A DNA stretch of 64,000 bases from SHLQ01 sp033344795 (GCA_033344795.1 JAWPMS010000001.1:310001-374000), one strand, 5' to 3'. Numbered from the stretch's first letter, positions 17,007 to 26,807 are shown. Notes: generated by a model not told the origin, from the sequence alone. Translations and numbers: made by a program.

Positions 17007-18286
17007 GGCGACTCGACCAACCCAGCCGCGTTGCCGAGCAGGTTGAGCGCATCTGCGGTCCGTTTCCGAGATGCCTCGAGTTCGGCCCGTTTGGCGTCAC
17101 TCAGCTCGTCGCCCTCGAGCGCGTCGACGACGGGGACGATCGTGTAGTCGGTTCGATCGACTCGGGTCGGCACATACGTCAACCAGGTCCGAAAGCCCGG
17201 GCCATCTTCGTCGGGAAGTTCTTGAATGTTGACCTGCATGACCACGCCATCTGGTGATCCCGCAGCACAACAATTGGCCGACTGGTTCGAGAGAAAATTG
17301 CCGAGACCAAAAACGATTGGCGTGCCATCGACGATGTCGACCGGTTGGACGACATGCGCATGGTGCCCAATGACGATGTCGACGCCTTCGATCGCCGCCA
17401 CCATGGCCGCGTGGTCGAGCTGATACTGGTTTGGTTGGTGCCGATATTCGGTACCCCAATGCAAGGACAGCGCCACATACTCGGCTCCTGCTGCGCGAGC
17501 ACGATCAACTTCGTCCCGAATCTCTTCGATGTCGATCTCGTTGACCAACCATGGCATGTCTGTTGGTTCGGTGAACCCGTTGAATCCGTACGAGTAGCTC
17601 AAACTCGCGACCGAGATTCCGCCCGCATCGTAGATCGTCACTTCGTCGTACTCGGCCTGATTCCGAGCACCACCGCTATGGCCCAACCCAGCCTCGTCGA
17701 GGACCGTGAGGGTCGCCTCGACTCCCTCGGGCCGACGGTCGAGGCTGTGATTCGACGCAAACGTACAGCCGTCGTACCCGACGGTTCGTAGACCATCTGC
17801 GAGCTCGCGCGGCACATTGAACGTCGGATAGCCGCTGAGCCTCGTGTTGTCGATGGAGAGGGGCGTCTCCAGATGGCAGATCGCCAGATCGGCGCTCGAA
17901 ATGACCTCGCGTACGCGGTCGAACATCGGCGCAAAGTCATACTCCGCGTCGCTATCAGCAGCATTTTGAGCAGCCTGCCGGACCACCCCGCGATGGCTGA
18001 GGGTGTCGCCCGTAAACGCGAGCTGCGCCGTCCGTCGAGGAGGTGGTGGCGCCTCGGTCGTCGTGGTCGTGGTCGTGGTCGTCGTGGCGGCGATCGTCGA
18101 GGTCGTCGGCATCTCGGTCGATGCGCCCAGCACCGCAATCGGCGTCGCCGACGTCGTGCTCGCGCGGTTTCTGAACTCGAGCCCGAGCGTTCCCAACGCA
18201 AGCACGCCAACGAGAACACCGATCGCCGCGAGCGCCTTGCGTTGGCGAGTGCCGACCCGATCAGGGCCGCCGTGAGGCTCGATCAT
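16991..18286 (-). CDS. CapA-family (poly-gamma-glutamate synthesis type) metallophosphoesterase-like protein
   Basis: A 431-residue exported protein: signal anchor (about 18-36), a Thr-rich stalk (about ten Thr in a row), then a CapA domain. Motifs typical of the family are LAFTGDTLSHRG, CHLETPLS, FASNHSLD, LSLHWGTEY and GHHAHVVQP, together forming a calcineurin-like two-metal site. CapA proteins take part in envelope or capsule polymer assembly. It stands divergent from a processive glycosyltransferase gene, which suits an envelope-polymer role, although the polymer is not known. Confidence 0.9.
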   Translation of the reverse strand: MIEPHGGPDRVGTRQRKALAAIGVLVGVLALGTLGLEFRNRASTTSATPIAVLGASTEMPTTSTIAATTTTTTTTTTEAPPPPRRTAQLAFTGDTLSHRGVVRQAAQNAADSDAEYDFAPMFDRVREVISSADLAICHLETPLSIDNTRLSGYPTFNVPRELADGLRTVGYDGCTFASNHSLDRRPEGVEATLTVLDEAGLGHSGGARNQAEYDEVTIYDAGGISVASLSYSYGFNGFTEPTDMPWLVNEIDIEEIRDEVDRARAAGAEYVALSLHWGTEYRHQPNQYQLDHAAMVAAIEGVDIVIGHHAHVVQPVDIVDGTPIVFGLGNFLSNQSANCCAAGSPDGVVMQVNIQELPDEDGPGFRTWLTYVPTRVDRTDYTIVPVVDALEGDELSDAKRAELEASRKRTADALNLLGNAAGLVESPCQTC

Positions 18287-18370
18287 GAATGTTCAGAGTA
18301 GTCGCCTGAAAAGGCATCAAGATTTTTTGGCTTCATCCCGAAGTAGGTGTTCGTACCCACCGAACTGAGT

Positions 18371-18399
18371 CGTCGGGACCAACCGCCATGGTCCCGACG
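18371..18399 (+). repeat. Hairpin upstream of the GT2 gene
   Basis: A perfect 11-bp stem (CGTCGGGACCA with TGGTCCCGACG, loop of 7) lies 53 bp before the preferred start of the glycosyltransferase gene and 85 bp from the capA-like start. It may be a leader structure or an operator; no known riboswitch class was recognised. Confidence 0.4.
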
Positions 18400-18451
18400 G
18401 CTCACCCAGGTGGACGCATCCGCCCCTGAGTCTTTTCGCCGAAGTTGGGTC

Positions 18452-19774
18452 ATGTTTGTCTTTTTGTTGCAGCTCCGTGACCTCCTGGTCCACCACCGCT
18501 TGCACCTTTTTCTCGTCTACATGGGACTCGTTTGGGCCGTCTGGGGCAGCAAGGCGTACCTCTCTCGTCGATACCGGCCGGCGGGAGCCTCGTGTGACGC
18601 GACGACCGCCGTTCTGATTCCGGTCGTCGACGAACCCGAGGATCTGTTCCGAGAAGTCCTCGATCGGATCACCGAGCAGCGTCCCGATGAGATCCACGTG
18701 GTCATCAACGGCCCGCAGAATCCGACCCTCGAGGCCATCTGCGCCGAGTACGACGGTGTGCATTCCACGTGGACCGAGGTGCCCGGAAAACGAAACGCAC
18801 TGAGGATCGGTGTGGAGCAGTCGACAGCCGACATCTGCGTTCTCGTCGATTCCGACACGATCTGGACGCCGGACACGTTGTCCGAGTTGGTCCGGCCGTT
18901 CGCCGAACCGGATGTGGGCGGCGTCACCACCAAACAACGGATCCTTCGGCCCGAACGTCACATCCTCAGCCGCTGGGCGGACTGGATGGAGTCGCTGCGC
19001 AACGAATACGCGATGCCCGCAATGTCGGTGCTCGGAACGGTGGGATGCCTCCCCGGTCGCACGATTGCATTTAGACGAGAAGTGCTCGTGGAGGCCATGG
19101 ACAACTTCCTGACGGAGAGGTTCCTCGGGATCTTCCTCGAGGTCAGCGACGACCGCACCCTTACGAACGAATGCCTCAAGCAGGGCTATCGAACGGTCTA
19201 CCAGTCGACGAGCTTGGTCTACACCGACGCTCCCCTCGAGTGGACGAAGATGGCCAAACAGCAGCTGCGATGGGCACGCGGCTCGCAGTACAACACCCTT
19301 CGCATGTTCCCTTGGATGTTGCGTAGGGCCCGACCTCTCGCGTTCTTCTATCTCGCGGACATCGTCCTGCCCTTCCTGTTGCTCGGTGCGTATCTCGGCT
19401 GGATCGTGCGCCAGTTCGTCATCACCGACATCGACCTCTTTGCCCCATTCGTTTCGAACTACGGCCGGGTGGGCGGCGGGCTGATCGTGTCGATACTCGC
19501 GATTCTGGCCTCCGTCGCCAGTTCGGCGCTTCGACAATCGCGCCACCTTCGTCAGAACCCACATGATCTCTGGCGCATCCCCACGTTCCTCATCATCTCG
19601 ACGCTGATGTTGATGCCGATTCGAATGTTGGGATTCACGCGCATGGCTCACAACAGCGGTTGGGGTACGCGCGCTGGTGGATTCGCAGGCGAGTCGGGTC
19701 GCAACCCCTTCGCAATCATCCCCTACGGACTCGCCCTGTTCATGGTGCTCGGGATGTCTCTGTATCAGCCTTGA
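18452..19774 (+). CDS. Processive family 2 glycosyltransferase (hyaluronan/NodC-like)
   Basis: A membrane-embedded polysaccharide synthase of about 440 residues. Features in order are an N-terminal membrane helix, a GT-A domain with VLIPVVDEP, the nucleotide-sugar DSDT motif, a catalytic Asp in SDDRTLTNE, the processivity motif QQLRWARG, then several C-terminal membrane helices. The layout matches hyaluronan synthase/NodC/cellulose-type processive enzymes that make and export a polymer. I prefer the ATG at 18452 (MFVFLLQLRD); a GTG at 18347 would add a polar 35-residue leader. A GH26 hydrolase follows after about 50 bp. Confidence 0.88.
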   Translation: MFVFLLQLRDLLVHHRLHLFLVYMGLVWAVWGSKAYLSRRYRPAGASCDATTAVLIPVVDEPEDLFREVLDRITEQRPDEIHVVINGPQNPTLEAICAEYDGVHSTWTEVPGKRNALRIGVEQSTADICVLVDSDTIWTPDTLSELVRPFAEPDVGGVTTKQRILRPERHILSRWADWMESLRNEYAMPAMSVLGTVGCLPGRTIAFRREVLVEAMDNFLTERFLGIFLEVSDDRTLTNECLKQGYRTVYQSTSLVYTDAPLEWTKMAKQQLRWARGSQYNTLRMFPWMLRRARPLAFFYLADIVLPFLLLGAYLGWIVRQFVITDIDLFAPFVSNYGRVGGGLIVSILAILASVASSALRQSRHLRQNPHDLWRIPTFLIISTLMLMPIRMLGFTRMAHNSGWGTRAGGFAGESGRNPFAIIPYGLALFMVLGMSLYQP

Positions 19775-19826
19775 CGCTCTACGTACCCGCCTCGCTTTCA
19801 CTCGTTTCTGACAATCACTGGACCTC

Positions 19827-21575
19827 ATGACTCTGCAACCACCCCCAATTCCCCCTGAGCTGCTGGAAGGCACCTCCTCGGCCCCGGCGATCCCCGATCC
19901 GCCGCGGCAGAGAAACCTGTTGGCCGTCGGCGGTCCCGTATTCAACATCGGACTCGTCTTGCTGCTCATGGCGATCTCGTTCATCGCGGTCGCCCTTCCC
20001 GAGCGCGAGGTCGAAGTGGCGACCGATGCGGGTGACCTGCCGATCGGATTGTCGTTCTCTTCCCCCGTCACGTCGACGACCACCACCGTCGCTGAGCGTG
20101 AGCGCGAAGATGACAGTTACGCCGCGCAACGATTGGAAGAACTCCTCGATCGACTCGAGAAGAGCGAAGCGGCGCTCGAGGCCGAGCGCGCAGAGCTGGA
20201 GAACTCACGAGACGACGTCGAACCCACAGAGCCCGTCGCTCCGGAAGAGCTGGTGCGAATCATCTATCGCACCGAACAAATCCCCGTGCCGTCACCCGCG
20301 GCCACCGTGCCGCCTCGGCCTGAGTGCACCGACTACGACACGCGCAGCGCCGCTCAGGAGGCCTTCGACGCAGACCCTGATGGCCTGTCCTGGTTCGATG
20401 GCGACGGCGACGGGAAGGCATGCGAACACATTCCTGACCCCGATGCCGTGCAGACGGTCACGTGTGCGTCCTTCGAGCAACAGCCAGATGCCCAGGCGTT
20501 CTTCGAGTCGGACCGTGAGGCTCTTGCGTACCTCGATGGTGACGGCGACGGACGAGCGTGTGAGCAGCTGCCGGGCGCGCCCGAGATCGGCCCAGCGCTG
20601 CCTCCCGCTGCAGAGGTGTTGTCGGTCACCGCGGTGCGAGCTCAACAAGGGGTGTTCGGATTTCATACGCGCGAGGCCCCCTGGTGGATGGGCGAACTCG
20701 ACTACGTGAGCCGCCTCGTCGGCAAGGCCCCGAACAACCTTCTGTTCTTCTCGAACTGGGCCACGCCTTTTCCGGCGGCCCAAGTTCAGACGGCTTGGGG
20801 TCGCGGGATGACCCCGCAGGTCGCCTGGGAGCCCGTGGTTCCTGGGGCCGACTCGCAACCGACCCTGCGTCAGATCATCGATGGCGAGTGGGACTCGTAC
20901 ATCGACGAGTGGGCGTCTTCGGCTGCTGCCCATGGACAGCCCATCGTCCTACGTCTCGCGGCAGAGATGAACGGCAACTGGTATTCATGGTCCGAGGGTG
21001 TCAACGGCAACCAAGAAGGCGAATTCGTCGAGATGTGGAGACACGTCCACGACCGATTCGATGCGGCTGGCGCCGACAATGTCGTGTGGCTCTGGAGCGT
21101 GAACCGCAGCGACAATCTCAGCACCGACATCGTCAACTACTGGCCGGGTGAGGGCTACACCGATTGGGTCGGAATGTCTGGATACTGGCGTGGCTATCAA
21201 GGAGCTGCGGAGCCGACATTTGACGCCGTCTTCAGCCACACCATGTCCGAGATACGAGCGATCACGAACAAACCAATCCTCCTGGCTGAGATCGGCACCG
21301 GCACAACCGTGGACGAAGACCGCGTCAGGTGGATGACATCGCTGTTTGCTGGACTCGACGCCAATCCCGACATCATTGGTTTCGTGTACTTCAACGATTC
21401 GAAATCAGGCGGCGACTGGCGCATCCAGTTCAGTCAGACGTTGGTGGACGCCTTGGCCGAGGGGGTCTCCGACGATCGATGGAAGAGCGGCAGCCTCCCG
21501 ACCGGCATGAAGATCGGCGACCGGTTGAACGTGCCCGCCCACAGCGATCCGGACAATCAAGACCTCGCCGAGTAG
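19827..21575 (+). CDS. Membrane-anchored GH26-like glycosidase with two Excalibur domains
   Basis: A 582-residue protein. The N-terminus has one membrane helix (about 34-56), then a coiled coil (about 90-125), two Excalibur calcium-binding repeats (each with Cys and DGDGDGKACE or DGDGDGRACE, about 163-200 and 213-245), and a C-terminal (beta/alpha)8 glycosidase. The catalytic pair expected for GH26 is visible: RLAAEMNGNWYSW (acid/base Glu) and ILLAEIGTGTT (nucleophile Glu). It probably trims or releases the beta-linked polymer made by the adjacent synthase. The substrate is inferred only. Confidence 0.85.
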   Translation: MTLQPPPIPPELLEGTSSAPAIPDPPRQRNLLAVGGPVFNIGLVLLLMAISFIAVALPEREVEVATDAGDLPIGLSFSSPVTSTTTTVAEREREDDSYAAQRLEELLDRLEKSEAALEAERAELENSRDDVEPTEPVAPEELVRIIYRTEQIPVPSPAATVPPRPECTDYDTRSAAQEAFDADPDGLSWFDGDGDGKACEHIPDPDAVQTVTCASFEQQPDAQAFFESDREALAYLDGDGDGRACEQLPGAPEIGPALPPAAEVLSVTAVRAQQGVFGFHTREAPWWMGELDYVSRLVGKAPNNLLFFSNWATPFPAAQVQTAWGRGMTPQVAWEPVVPGADSQPTLRQIIDGEWDSYIDEWASSAAAHGQPIVLRLAAEMNGNWYSWSEGVNGNQEGEFVEMWRHVHDRFDAAGADNVVWLWSVNRSDNLSTDIVNYWPGEGYTDWVGMSGYWRGYQGAAEPTFDAVFSHTMSEIRAITNKPILLAEIGTGTTVDEDRVRWMTSLFAGLDANPDIIGFVYFNDSKSGGDWRIQFSQTLVDALAEGVSDDRWKSGSLPTGMKIGDRLNVPAHSDPDNQDLAE

Positions 21576-21626
21576 CGATACCTCCGTCGGGACTTCCCTC
21601 CGACAACCGCGTAGGTGTCGTCGCAA

Positions 21627-22871
21627 CTAGAGGACGCCGGCGACGCGGAGGGCCTCTATCTCGGCTTCTGTGAGGCCGAGTACGTCGACGAGGACCTCGT
21701 CGGTGTGTTCGCCGAGTAGAGGCGGCGCGTTTCGGTACGTGATTGGACTGCCCGAGAAGTGGATTGGATTCGCGATCGCCGGTGCCGTCCCGGCGAGCGG
21801 ATGTGGAAGCTCGATCCGACCACCGCGATGACGGACGTGTGGGTCATCGAACGCTTCGGCGATGTCATTGATCGTCGCCGCGGGAACACCCAATGGTGGC
21901 AACCCGGCCAGAGTCTCGGCGCGAGTCCGGGTGCGGAACTTCGCCTGGAGGGTGCCCGCCATCTCGACGCGGTGTTTGTTCCGGTCCGGGTTGTTGGCGA
22001 AACGTGGATCGTCGATCATTTCGGGAACGCCGAGCCATTCGCACAGCGCCGCGAACTGTCCATTGTTGCCCACTGCGATCACGACTCTGCCGTCTGAGAC
22101 ATCGAACGGTTGGTACGGGGCAAGGTTTGGATGCCACTCGCCGCTCCGGGTAGGCGGCGTACCGCCGACGAAATAGTTGAGCGCCTGATTGACGAGCACC
22201 GCCAACTGGGAGTCGAGCAGCGACACATCGACCTGTTGGCCCTCGCCTGTTTGATCTCGATGACGCAGCGCCGCAAGGATGCCGATCACCGAGAACAGGC
22301 CGGCGGACTGATCGGCAACGGCGATTCCGGAACGCAAGGGACCGCCGCCTGGTTCACCATCAGGTCTGCCCGTGATACTCATCAACCCACCCATGGCCTG
22401 GGCGAGATAGTCATAACCGGGCTGCGATGCCATGGGGCCATCGAGTCCAAACCCGGTGATCGAGGCATAGATGACAGTGGGGTTGATCGCCCGAATGTCG
22501 TCGTAGCCCAGCCCCTTCTTCGCGAGAGAGCCGACTTTGAAGTTCTCGACGACGATGTCGCTCTCGGACGCGAGCCGACGAAGAACATCGAGCCCCTCGG
22601 CAGCGTTCATGTCGACCGTGATCGAACGTTTGCCTCTGTTCGCACAGAGGTAATACGACGACTCGCCGGTCGGGTCGCCATTTTCGTCGGCGAGCCATGG
22701 TGGGCCCCATTGACGGGTCTCGTCTCCGACGCCAGGCCGTTCGACCTTTATGACGTCTGCGCCCAGATCAGCGAGCATCTGTGCACACGTCGGTCCGGCG
22801 AGAACGCGTGAGAGGTCGAGAACCCGAATCCCCGACAGAGCACCTGGATGCGACGTGTGGCCCGTTGTCAT
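21627..22871 (-). CDS. CaiB/BaiF-family CoA transferase
   Basis: A class III CoA transferase of 414 residues that moves CoA between carboxylic acids. It has the hallmark N-terminus LDLSRVLAGPTCAQMLADLG and IKVERPG, followed by NRGKRSITVDM and the region QPGYDYLAQAMGGLM with the catalytic Asp. The ATG at 22871 is preferred because it starts the domain; an upstream extension to 23081 would overlap the divergent HAD gene. The substrate is not predictable; lipid or aromatic acid catabolism is typical. Confidence 0.92.
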   Translation of the reverse strand: MTTGHTSHPGALSGIRVLDLSRVLAGPTCAQMLADLGADVIKVERPGVGDETRQWGPPWLADENGDPTGESSYYLCANRGKRSITVDMNAAEGLDVLRRLASESDIVVENFKVGSLAKKGLGYDDIRAINPTVIYASITGFGLDGPMASQPGYDYLAQAMGGLMSITGRPDGEPGGGPLRSGIAVADQSAGLFSVIGILAALRHRDQTGEGQQVDVSLLDSQLAVLVNQALNYFVGGTPPTRSGEWHPNLAPYQPFDVSDGRVVIAVGNNGQFAALCEWLGVPEMIDDPRFANNPDRNKHRVEMAGTLQAKFRTRTRAETLAGLPPLGVPAATINDIAEAFDDPHVRHRGGRIELPHPLAGTAPAIANPIHFSGSPITYRNAPPLLGEHTDEVLVDVLGLTEAEIEALRVAGVL

Positions 22872-22905
22872 TCCGACGAGGCTAACCACCACGTAGGCTC
22901 GCCCG

Positions 22906-23607
22906 ATGGCCGCGCCAGAACTCCGCTTGCTCGATGACGACGTTCCCGTCGATCCCGACGCGCGACCGCTGGCCCTCTTCGACCTGGACGGCACACTCAC
23001 CGACCCCGCCGATGGAATCGTGTCATGCCACCGGTGGGCTCTCGCCGAGATCGGGTATCCGCTCGATCCATCGATCGACACCGCCGCGATGATCGGACCA
23101 CCCGCCGAGGAGCTCTATGCGACGCTCGGCGTGCCCACCGACCAGATCGGCGAGGCTCTTCAGCTGTATCGCGAACGATTCGCCATCTCCGGGTGGCTCG
23201 AGGACGCGCTCTACGAAGGGGTGGGCGATCTCGTGGTCGCCCTCGCAAACGCGGGCTGGCTCCTCGGTGTGGCCACGATGAAGCTCGAACCCTTTGCGGT
23301 TCGCATTCTCGACCGCGTTGGACTGTCGCAGTACTTCGATGTGGTCGCCGGATCGGACGGAGCTCGCACGAGAACGACGAAACGCGCCGTGATCGAACAC
23401 GCGCTGGCGACGCTCGATCGCCAGACGACCGGCGTGGTGATGATCGGTGACCGCCATCACGACATCGACGCCGCGCGAGCGTTGCAGCTGACCTCGATCG
23501 GTGTCGCGTGGGGTTTCGGAACGCTCGACGAACTCATCGGTGCCAACGCCCACCAGATCGCCATGACACCGGACGACGTTCGAGATGCCCTACTCGGCAG
23601 CGATTGA
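22906..23607 (+). CDS. HAD-family hydrolase (phosphoglycolate-phosphatase-like)
   Basis: A 233-residue haloacid-dehalogenase phosphatase. Motif I is LFDLDGTLTD (nucleophile Asp 26), the helical cap follows, the conserved Lys is in the second half, and motif IV is MIGDRHHDIDAA. The Gph/PpaX-type cap suggests phosphoglycolate or a nucleotide monophosphate as substrate, but this is not proven. It is divergent from the CoA transferase with 34 bp between starts. Confidence 0.9.
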   Translation: MAAPELRLLDDDVPVDPDARPLALFDLDGTLTDPADGIVSCHRWALAEIGYPLDPSIDTAAMIGPPAEELYATLGVPTDQIGEALQLYRERFAISGWLEDALYEGVGDLVVALANAGWLLGVATMKLEPFAVRILDRVGLSQYFDVVAGSDGARTRTTKRAVIEHALATLDRQTTGVVMIGDRHHDIDAARALQLTSIGVAWGFGTLDELIGANAHQIAMTPDDVRDALLGSD

Positions 23608-23673
23608 TCGAACCCGCGCTGGTCGTCAGTGGGCGAACGCTGCGCCTTCCAACGGCCGCCTAAGATTGAAGCC

Positions 23674-25146
23674 ATGCGACGGACCCAGGTGAAGTCCCTC
23701 CTGGCTGGAATGGGTCTAAGCGCTCTGATCTTCCTGTCGTGCGCTGGCACCGACGACGTCGACCAAGCTGCTCCGAATCAGACGACCGAAGCACCGGCCG
23801 AAGTCGAGTCATCGGCGCCCGCCAGTGTTTCTTTTTCTGCCGACGTGCAACCGATCCTCGAAGAGAACTGTGTTTCCTGCCACTCCGACAACGGCCCAGG
23901 AACCACACACCTCGAGATGCAAACAGCTGGAGACGTCGCGTCGATCGCGGAGTTCATCGCCTTTCGCGTCGAAGAACGACAGATGCCACCCTGGCCAATC
24001 AGCCCGCTCACCCAGATCTCATTCGAATACGACCTGTCCATGAGCGACGACGAACGTCAGGTGATCGTCGATTGGGCATCCGCGGGAGCAGCCCTCGATG
24101 TCGATGAGTCATCCGTGCTCACTGCGAGCAATATCACCTACTCGCCGATCGATGCCGATGTCGTCCTGACCGCGAACGAGCCATATCCAGGCTCCGACGC
24201 GCTCGACGACTACCGGTGTCAGGTCTATGACCCTGGCGTCACAACCGACACGTGGGTGACGGGTGTCGACGTCCGACCTGATGAGACAAGCGTGCTTCAT
24301 CACGCGGTGATCTTCTTTGCCAGCAGCGACCAGCGAGAGAGCGCCGACCAGAGGGACGGCTCGGACGGCCGACCCGGATGGACGTGTCAGACGATCCCGC
24401 GGCTTGGCCCAGCTGGTCTCGTGAGCGCAGGTGCGTGGGCGCCCGGAAGCAACCCGCTGGTCGCGCCCGAAGGGGCCGGCTGGGCGATGGGACCAGGCGA
24501 CTTCCTCGTCGTCCAGTGGCACTACCACTACGACAGCAAAGCCCTTCCCGACAACAGCGGTATAGGGCTGCAGTTCGCGTCCGATGATGAGGTCGCGGCA
24601 GCAAACGGCATTCTGCGACCCGTCGATACGGAGATCTTGCTTGGTCCAGTGGAGATCCCGTGCGCAACGTACGAAACTGGGCCCCTGTGCGATCGGAACG
24701 CGGCCCTCGCACGCGTGGCCCGAGAGTTCGGGGTGGAATCAAGCTTCATCCCCGACTTCGTGAACGCGCAATGCGGCGTCAATGCCGAAGACTTCGCTGA
24801 AATGGTCGATGGCACGGCGTCATCGTCATGCGACTACGACCCACCCCTTGGCGAGATCATCAACATTTGGCCGCACATGCACGAACTCGGCACCACCTAT
24901 CGGATGACGCTCAATCCCGATACGCCCGACGCGACAGTGCTCGTCGACATCGACCGTTGGAGCTTCGACTGGCAGATGAGTTACGACCCGATCGATCCCC
25001 TGGTCTTCGAAGAGGGCGACACGCTGCGCGTCGAGTGTGGTTGGGACCGATCGTTGTGGCCCGCCGGCCTCGAGAGTCGATATGTCGTGTGGGCAGAAGG
25101 CACGCAAGACGAGATGTGCTACACCTCTCTCGCTATCCTCCGGTGA
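23674..25146 (+). CDS. Lipoprotein with cytochrome-c motif and copper type II monooxygenase-like domains
   Basis: A 490-residue lipoprotein (lipobox ALIFLSC, Cys 23). A single haem-attachment motif CVSCH (66-70) starts a short cytochrome-c-like domain, ending with a probable Met ligand in RQMPPW. The rest resembles the Cu2-monooxygenase (peptidylglycine/DBH-like) fold with His-rich metal sites: LHHAVIFFA, QWHYHYDS and WPHMHELG. It may pass electrons to a copper site outside the cell, on an unknown substrate. The start ATG 23674 begins the signal peptide. The family match is good for the domain type but not for function. Confidence 0.75.
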   Translation: MRRTQVKSLLAGMGLSALIFLSCAGTDDVDQAAPNQTTEAPAEVESSAPASVSFSADVQPILEENCVSCHSDNGPGTTHLEMQTAGDVASIAEFIAFRVEERQMPPWPISPLTQISFEYDLSMSDDERQVIVDWASAGAALDVDESSVLTASNITYSPIDADVVLTANEPYPGSDALDDYRCQVYDPGVTTDTWVTGVDVRPDETSVLHHAVIFFASSDQRESADQRDGSDGRPGWTCQTIPRLGPAGLVSAGAWAPGSNPLVAPEGAGWAMGPGDFLVVQWHYHYDSKALPDNSGIGLQFASDDEVAAANGILRPVDTEILLGPVEIPCATYETGPLCDRNAALARVAREFGVESSFIPDFVNAQCGVNAEDFAEMVDGTASSSCDYDPPLGEIINIWPHMHELGTTYRMTLNPDTPDATVLVDIDRWSFDWQMSYDPIDPLVFEEGDTLRVECGWDRSLWPAGLESRYVVWAEGTQDEMCYTSLAILR

Positions 25147-25152
25147 GATCGC

Positions 25153-26760
25153 TCAGCTCGAACAACTGAGCATCGAACAGCCGACTCGCGTGCGTGCCCA
25201 ATCAGGCCTTTTCTCCGCATAGGAGTCTCGGCCGGGCTGTTCTGTGTACGGGTTGCGCATCACGTCGAGAAGTTCGGTGACTCCGCTGTAGTCGCCCTCG
25301 GTCGCCTTGTCGATCGCGAGCTGCGCAAGGTAGTTGCGCATGACGTAGAGCGGGTTCACCGAGTTCATGGCGGCTCGACGATCTGCGTCGAGCGTGCCGT
25401 CGGACCGCACACGTGCGGAGTACCGGTCGAGCCATCCATCCCATTTGCTTCGGAGTTCAGCGGTCAGCTGCTCCTCGGGCTCATAGAACGCGTTGAGCAG
25501 CGGCGCGAAACGATCATGAGCATCGGTTTGGGTGTCGCTTACCGGCACGTCGGCGAGCCCTCGGTAGAGCAACGTCATGTCGGTCTCGGCCTCTTGCAGC
25601 AGATCGATGAGTTCGACCATCAGTGGTTCGTCGCGCTCGGTGTCCCATGCCGTGAGGCCGAGCTTGCCAGCGAACATCGCTTGGTGTTCGGAACGGAAGT
25701 GTGTGACGTATTGGTCGATGGCTTCCTGCAGCGGTTCGGCCTCATCGATCAGGGGATACAGAGCGTTGCCGAGCTGTGCGAGATTCCACTGACCGATTCC
25801 TGGCTGGTTGCCGAAGCGGTAGCGCTTGCCGTGGGCATCGGTCGTGTTCGGTGTCCAGTCCGGGTCGTAGTCCTCGAGCCATCCGTAGGGTCCATAGTCG
25901 ATGGTCAGGCCGAGAATCGACAGATTGTCCGTGTTCATCACGCCATGCACGAAGCCCACCCTCTGCCAGTGCACGATCATCTCTGCGGTTCGCCGAACGA
26001 CCTCTGTGTAGAAGTCCACATAGGTCTGCGACGTCGGATTGCCGTCAGCTGGCCAGAGCTCGGGGTAGTGCTCACGAATGGTGAAGTTGGCGAGCGCGCG
26101 TAGCTCGTCGATTTCCCCCATCGATGCGGGCAACTCGAAACTCCCGAAACGTACGAAAGAGGGCGCCACACGGCACACGACGGCCCCCGGCTCGTACTCG
26201 GGGCGTCCGTCGTAGAGCATGTCGCGCATGACTTGGTCACCGGTGAGCCCAAGGCTCAGCGCCCGAGTGGTCGGCACGCCAAGATGAAACATGGCCTCCG
26301 AGCAGAGGAATTCGCGAATGGACGACCGCAGAACCGCCAACCCATCGGCGGTCCGCGAGTACGGCGTGCGACCGGCACCCTTCAGCTGCAAGGTCTGTCG
26401 TGAGCCGTCGGGGGTGACGAGCTCACCGAGGTTGATCGCTCGACCATCTCCGAGTTGTCCCGCCCAGTTTCCGAACTGATGACCTCCGTACCGCATCGCG
26501 AATGGGTCCATGCCTTCGAGAACCTGGTTGCCGGTCACGACGTCTCGGAACTCCTCGGAAGCCACCTGCTCCTTGGACAACCCAAGAAGTTCGACGACCT
26601 CGTCGGCGACAGCGATCAGCTCGGGCGCACCGGTGGGGGTCGGCTGCACTCGGCTGAACGAGGCTCCGGGAGCTTGATGTGGCACGTTTGCTTCCACCGG
26701 ATCTGCGGGCAGTTCATCGGTGAAGCGGTTGTCGAACTCGAGGGTGTCTAGAACGCTCAT
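25153..26760 (-). CDS. selO: Protein adenylyltransferase SelO (YdiU family)
   Basis: A pseudokinase-fold AMPylase of 535 residues that transfers AMP from ATP to protein Ser/Thr/Tyr and is linked to redox stress. Family signatures are MRYGGHQFGNWAGQLGDGRA, QLKGAGRTPYSR, HGVMNTDNLSILGLTIDYG with the metal-binding Asn/Asp, and the C-terminus GCSMLSCSS. The end is the normal bacterial Cys form, not selenocysteine. The ATG at 26760 is used because residues upstream of it do not match the family. It converges on the haem/copper lipoprotein gene with a 6-bp gap. Confidence 0.97.
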   Translation of the reverse strand: MSVLDTLEFDNRFTDELPADPVEANVPHQAPGASFSRVQPTPTGAPELIAVADEVVELLGLSKEQVASEEFRDVVTGNQVLEGMDPFAMRYGGHQFGNWAGQLGDGRAINLGELVTPDGSRQTLQLKGAGRTPYSRTADGLAVLRSSIREFLCSEAMFHLGVPTTRALSLGLTGDQVMRDMLYDGRPEYEPGAVVCRVAPSFVRFGSFELPASMGEIDELRALANFTIREHYPELWPADGNPTSQTYVDFYTEVVRRTAEMIVHWQRVGFVHGVMNTDNLSILGLTIDYGPYGWLEDYDPDWTPNTTDAHGKRYRFGNQPGIGQWNLAQLGNALYPLIDEAEPLQEAIDQYVTHFRSEHQAMFAGKLGLTAWDTERDEPLMVELIDLLQEAETDMTLLYRGLADVPVSDTQTDAHDRFAPLLNAFYEPEEQLTAELRSKWDGWLDRYSARVRSDGTLDADRRAAMNSVNPLYVMRNYLAQLAIDKATEGDYSGVTELLDVMRNPYTEQPGRDSYAEKRPDWARTRVGCSMLSCSS

Positions 26761-26807
26761 GAGTCCATTCAACCAATCTGCGGGTGATCTGCTTCCCAGA
26801 AACTTCT

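Noticed and set aside
18317..20086. Long minus-strand open frame across the GT2 and GH26 genes
   Set aside because: It is the antisense shadow of two well-supported plus-strand genes and its product is low-complexity with no motif.
25153..26760. SelO considered as a selenoprotein
   Set aside because: Its C-terminus is CSMLSCSS with Cys codons and a normal stop, the common bacterial form.
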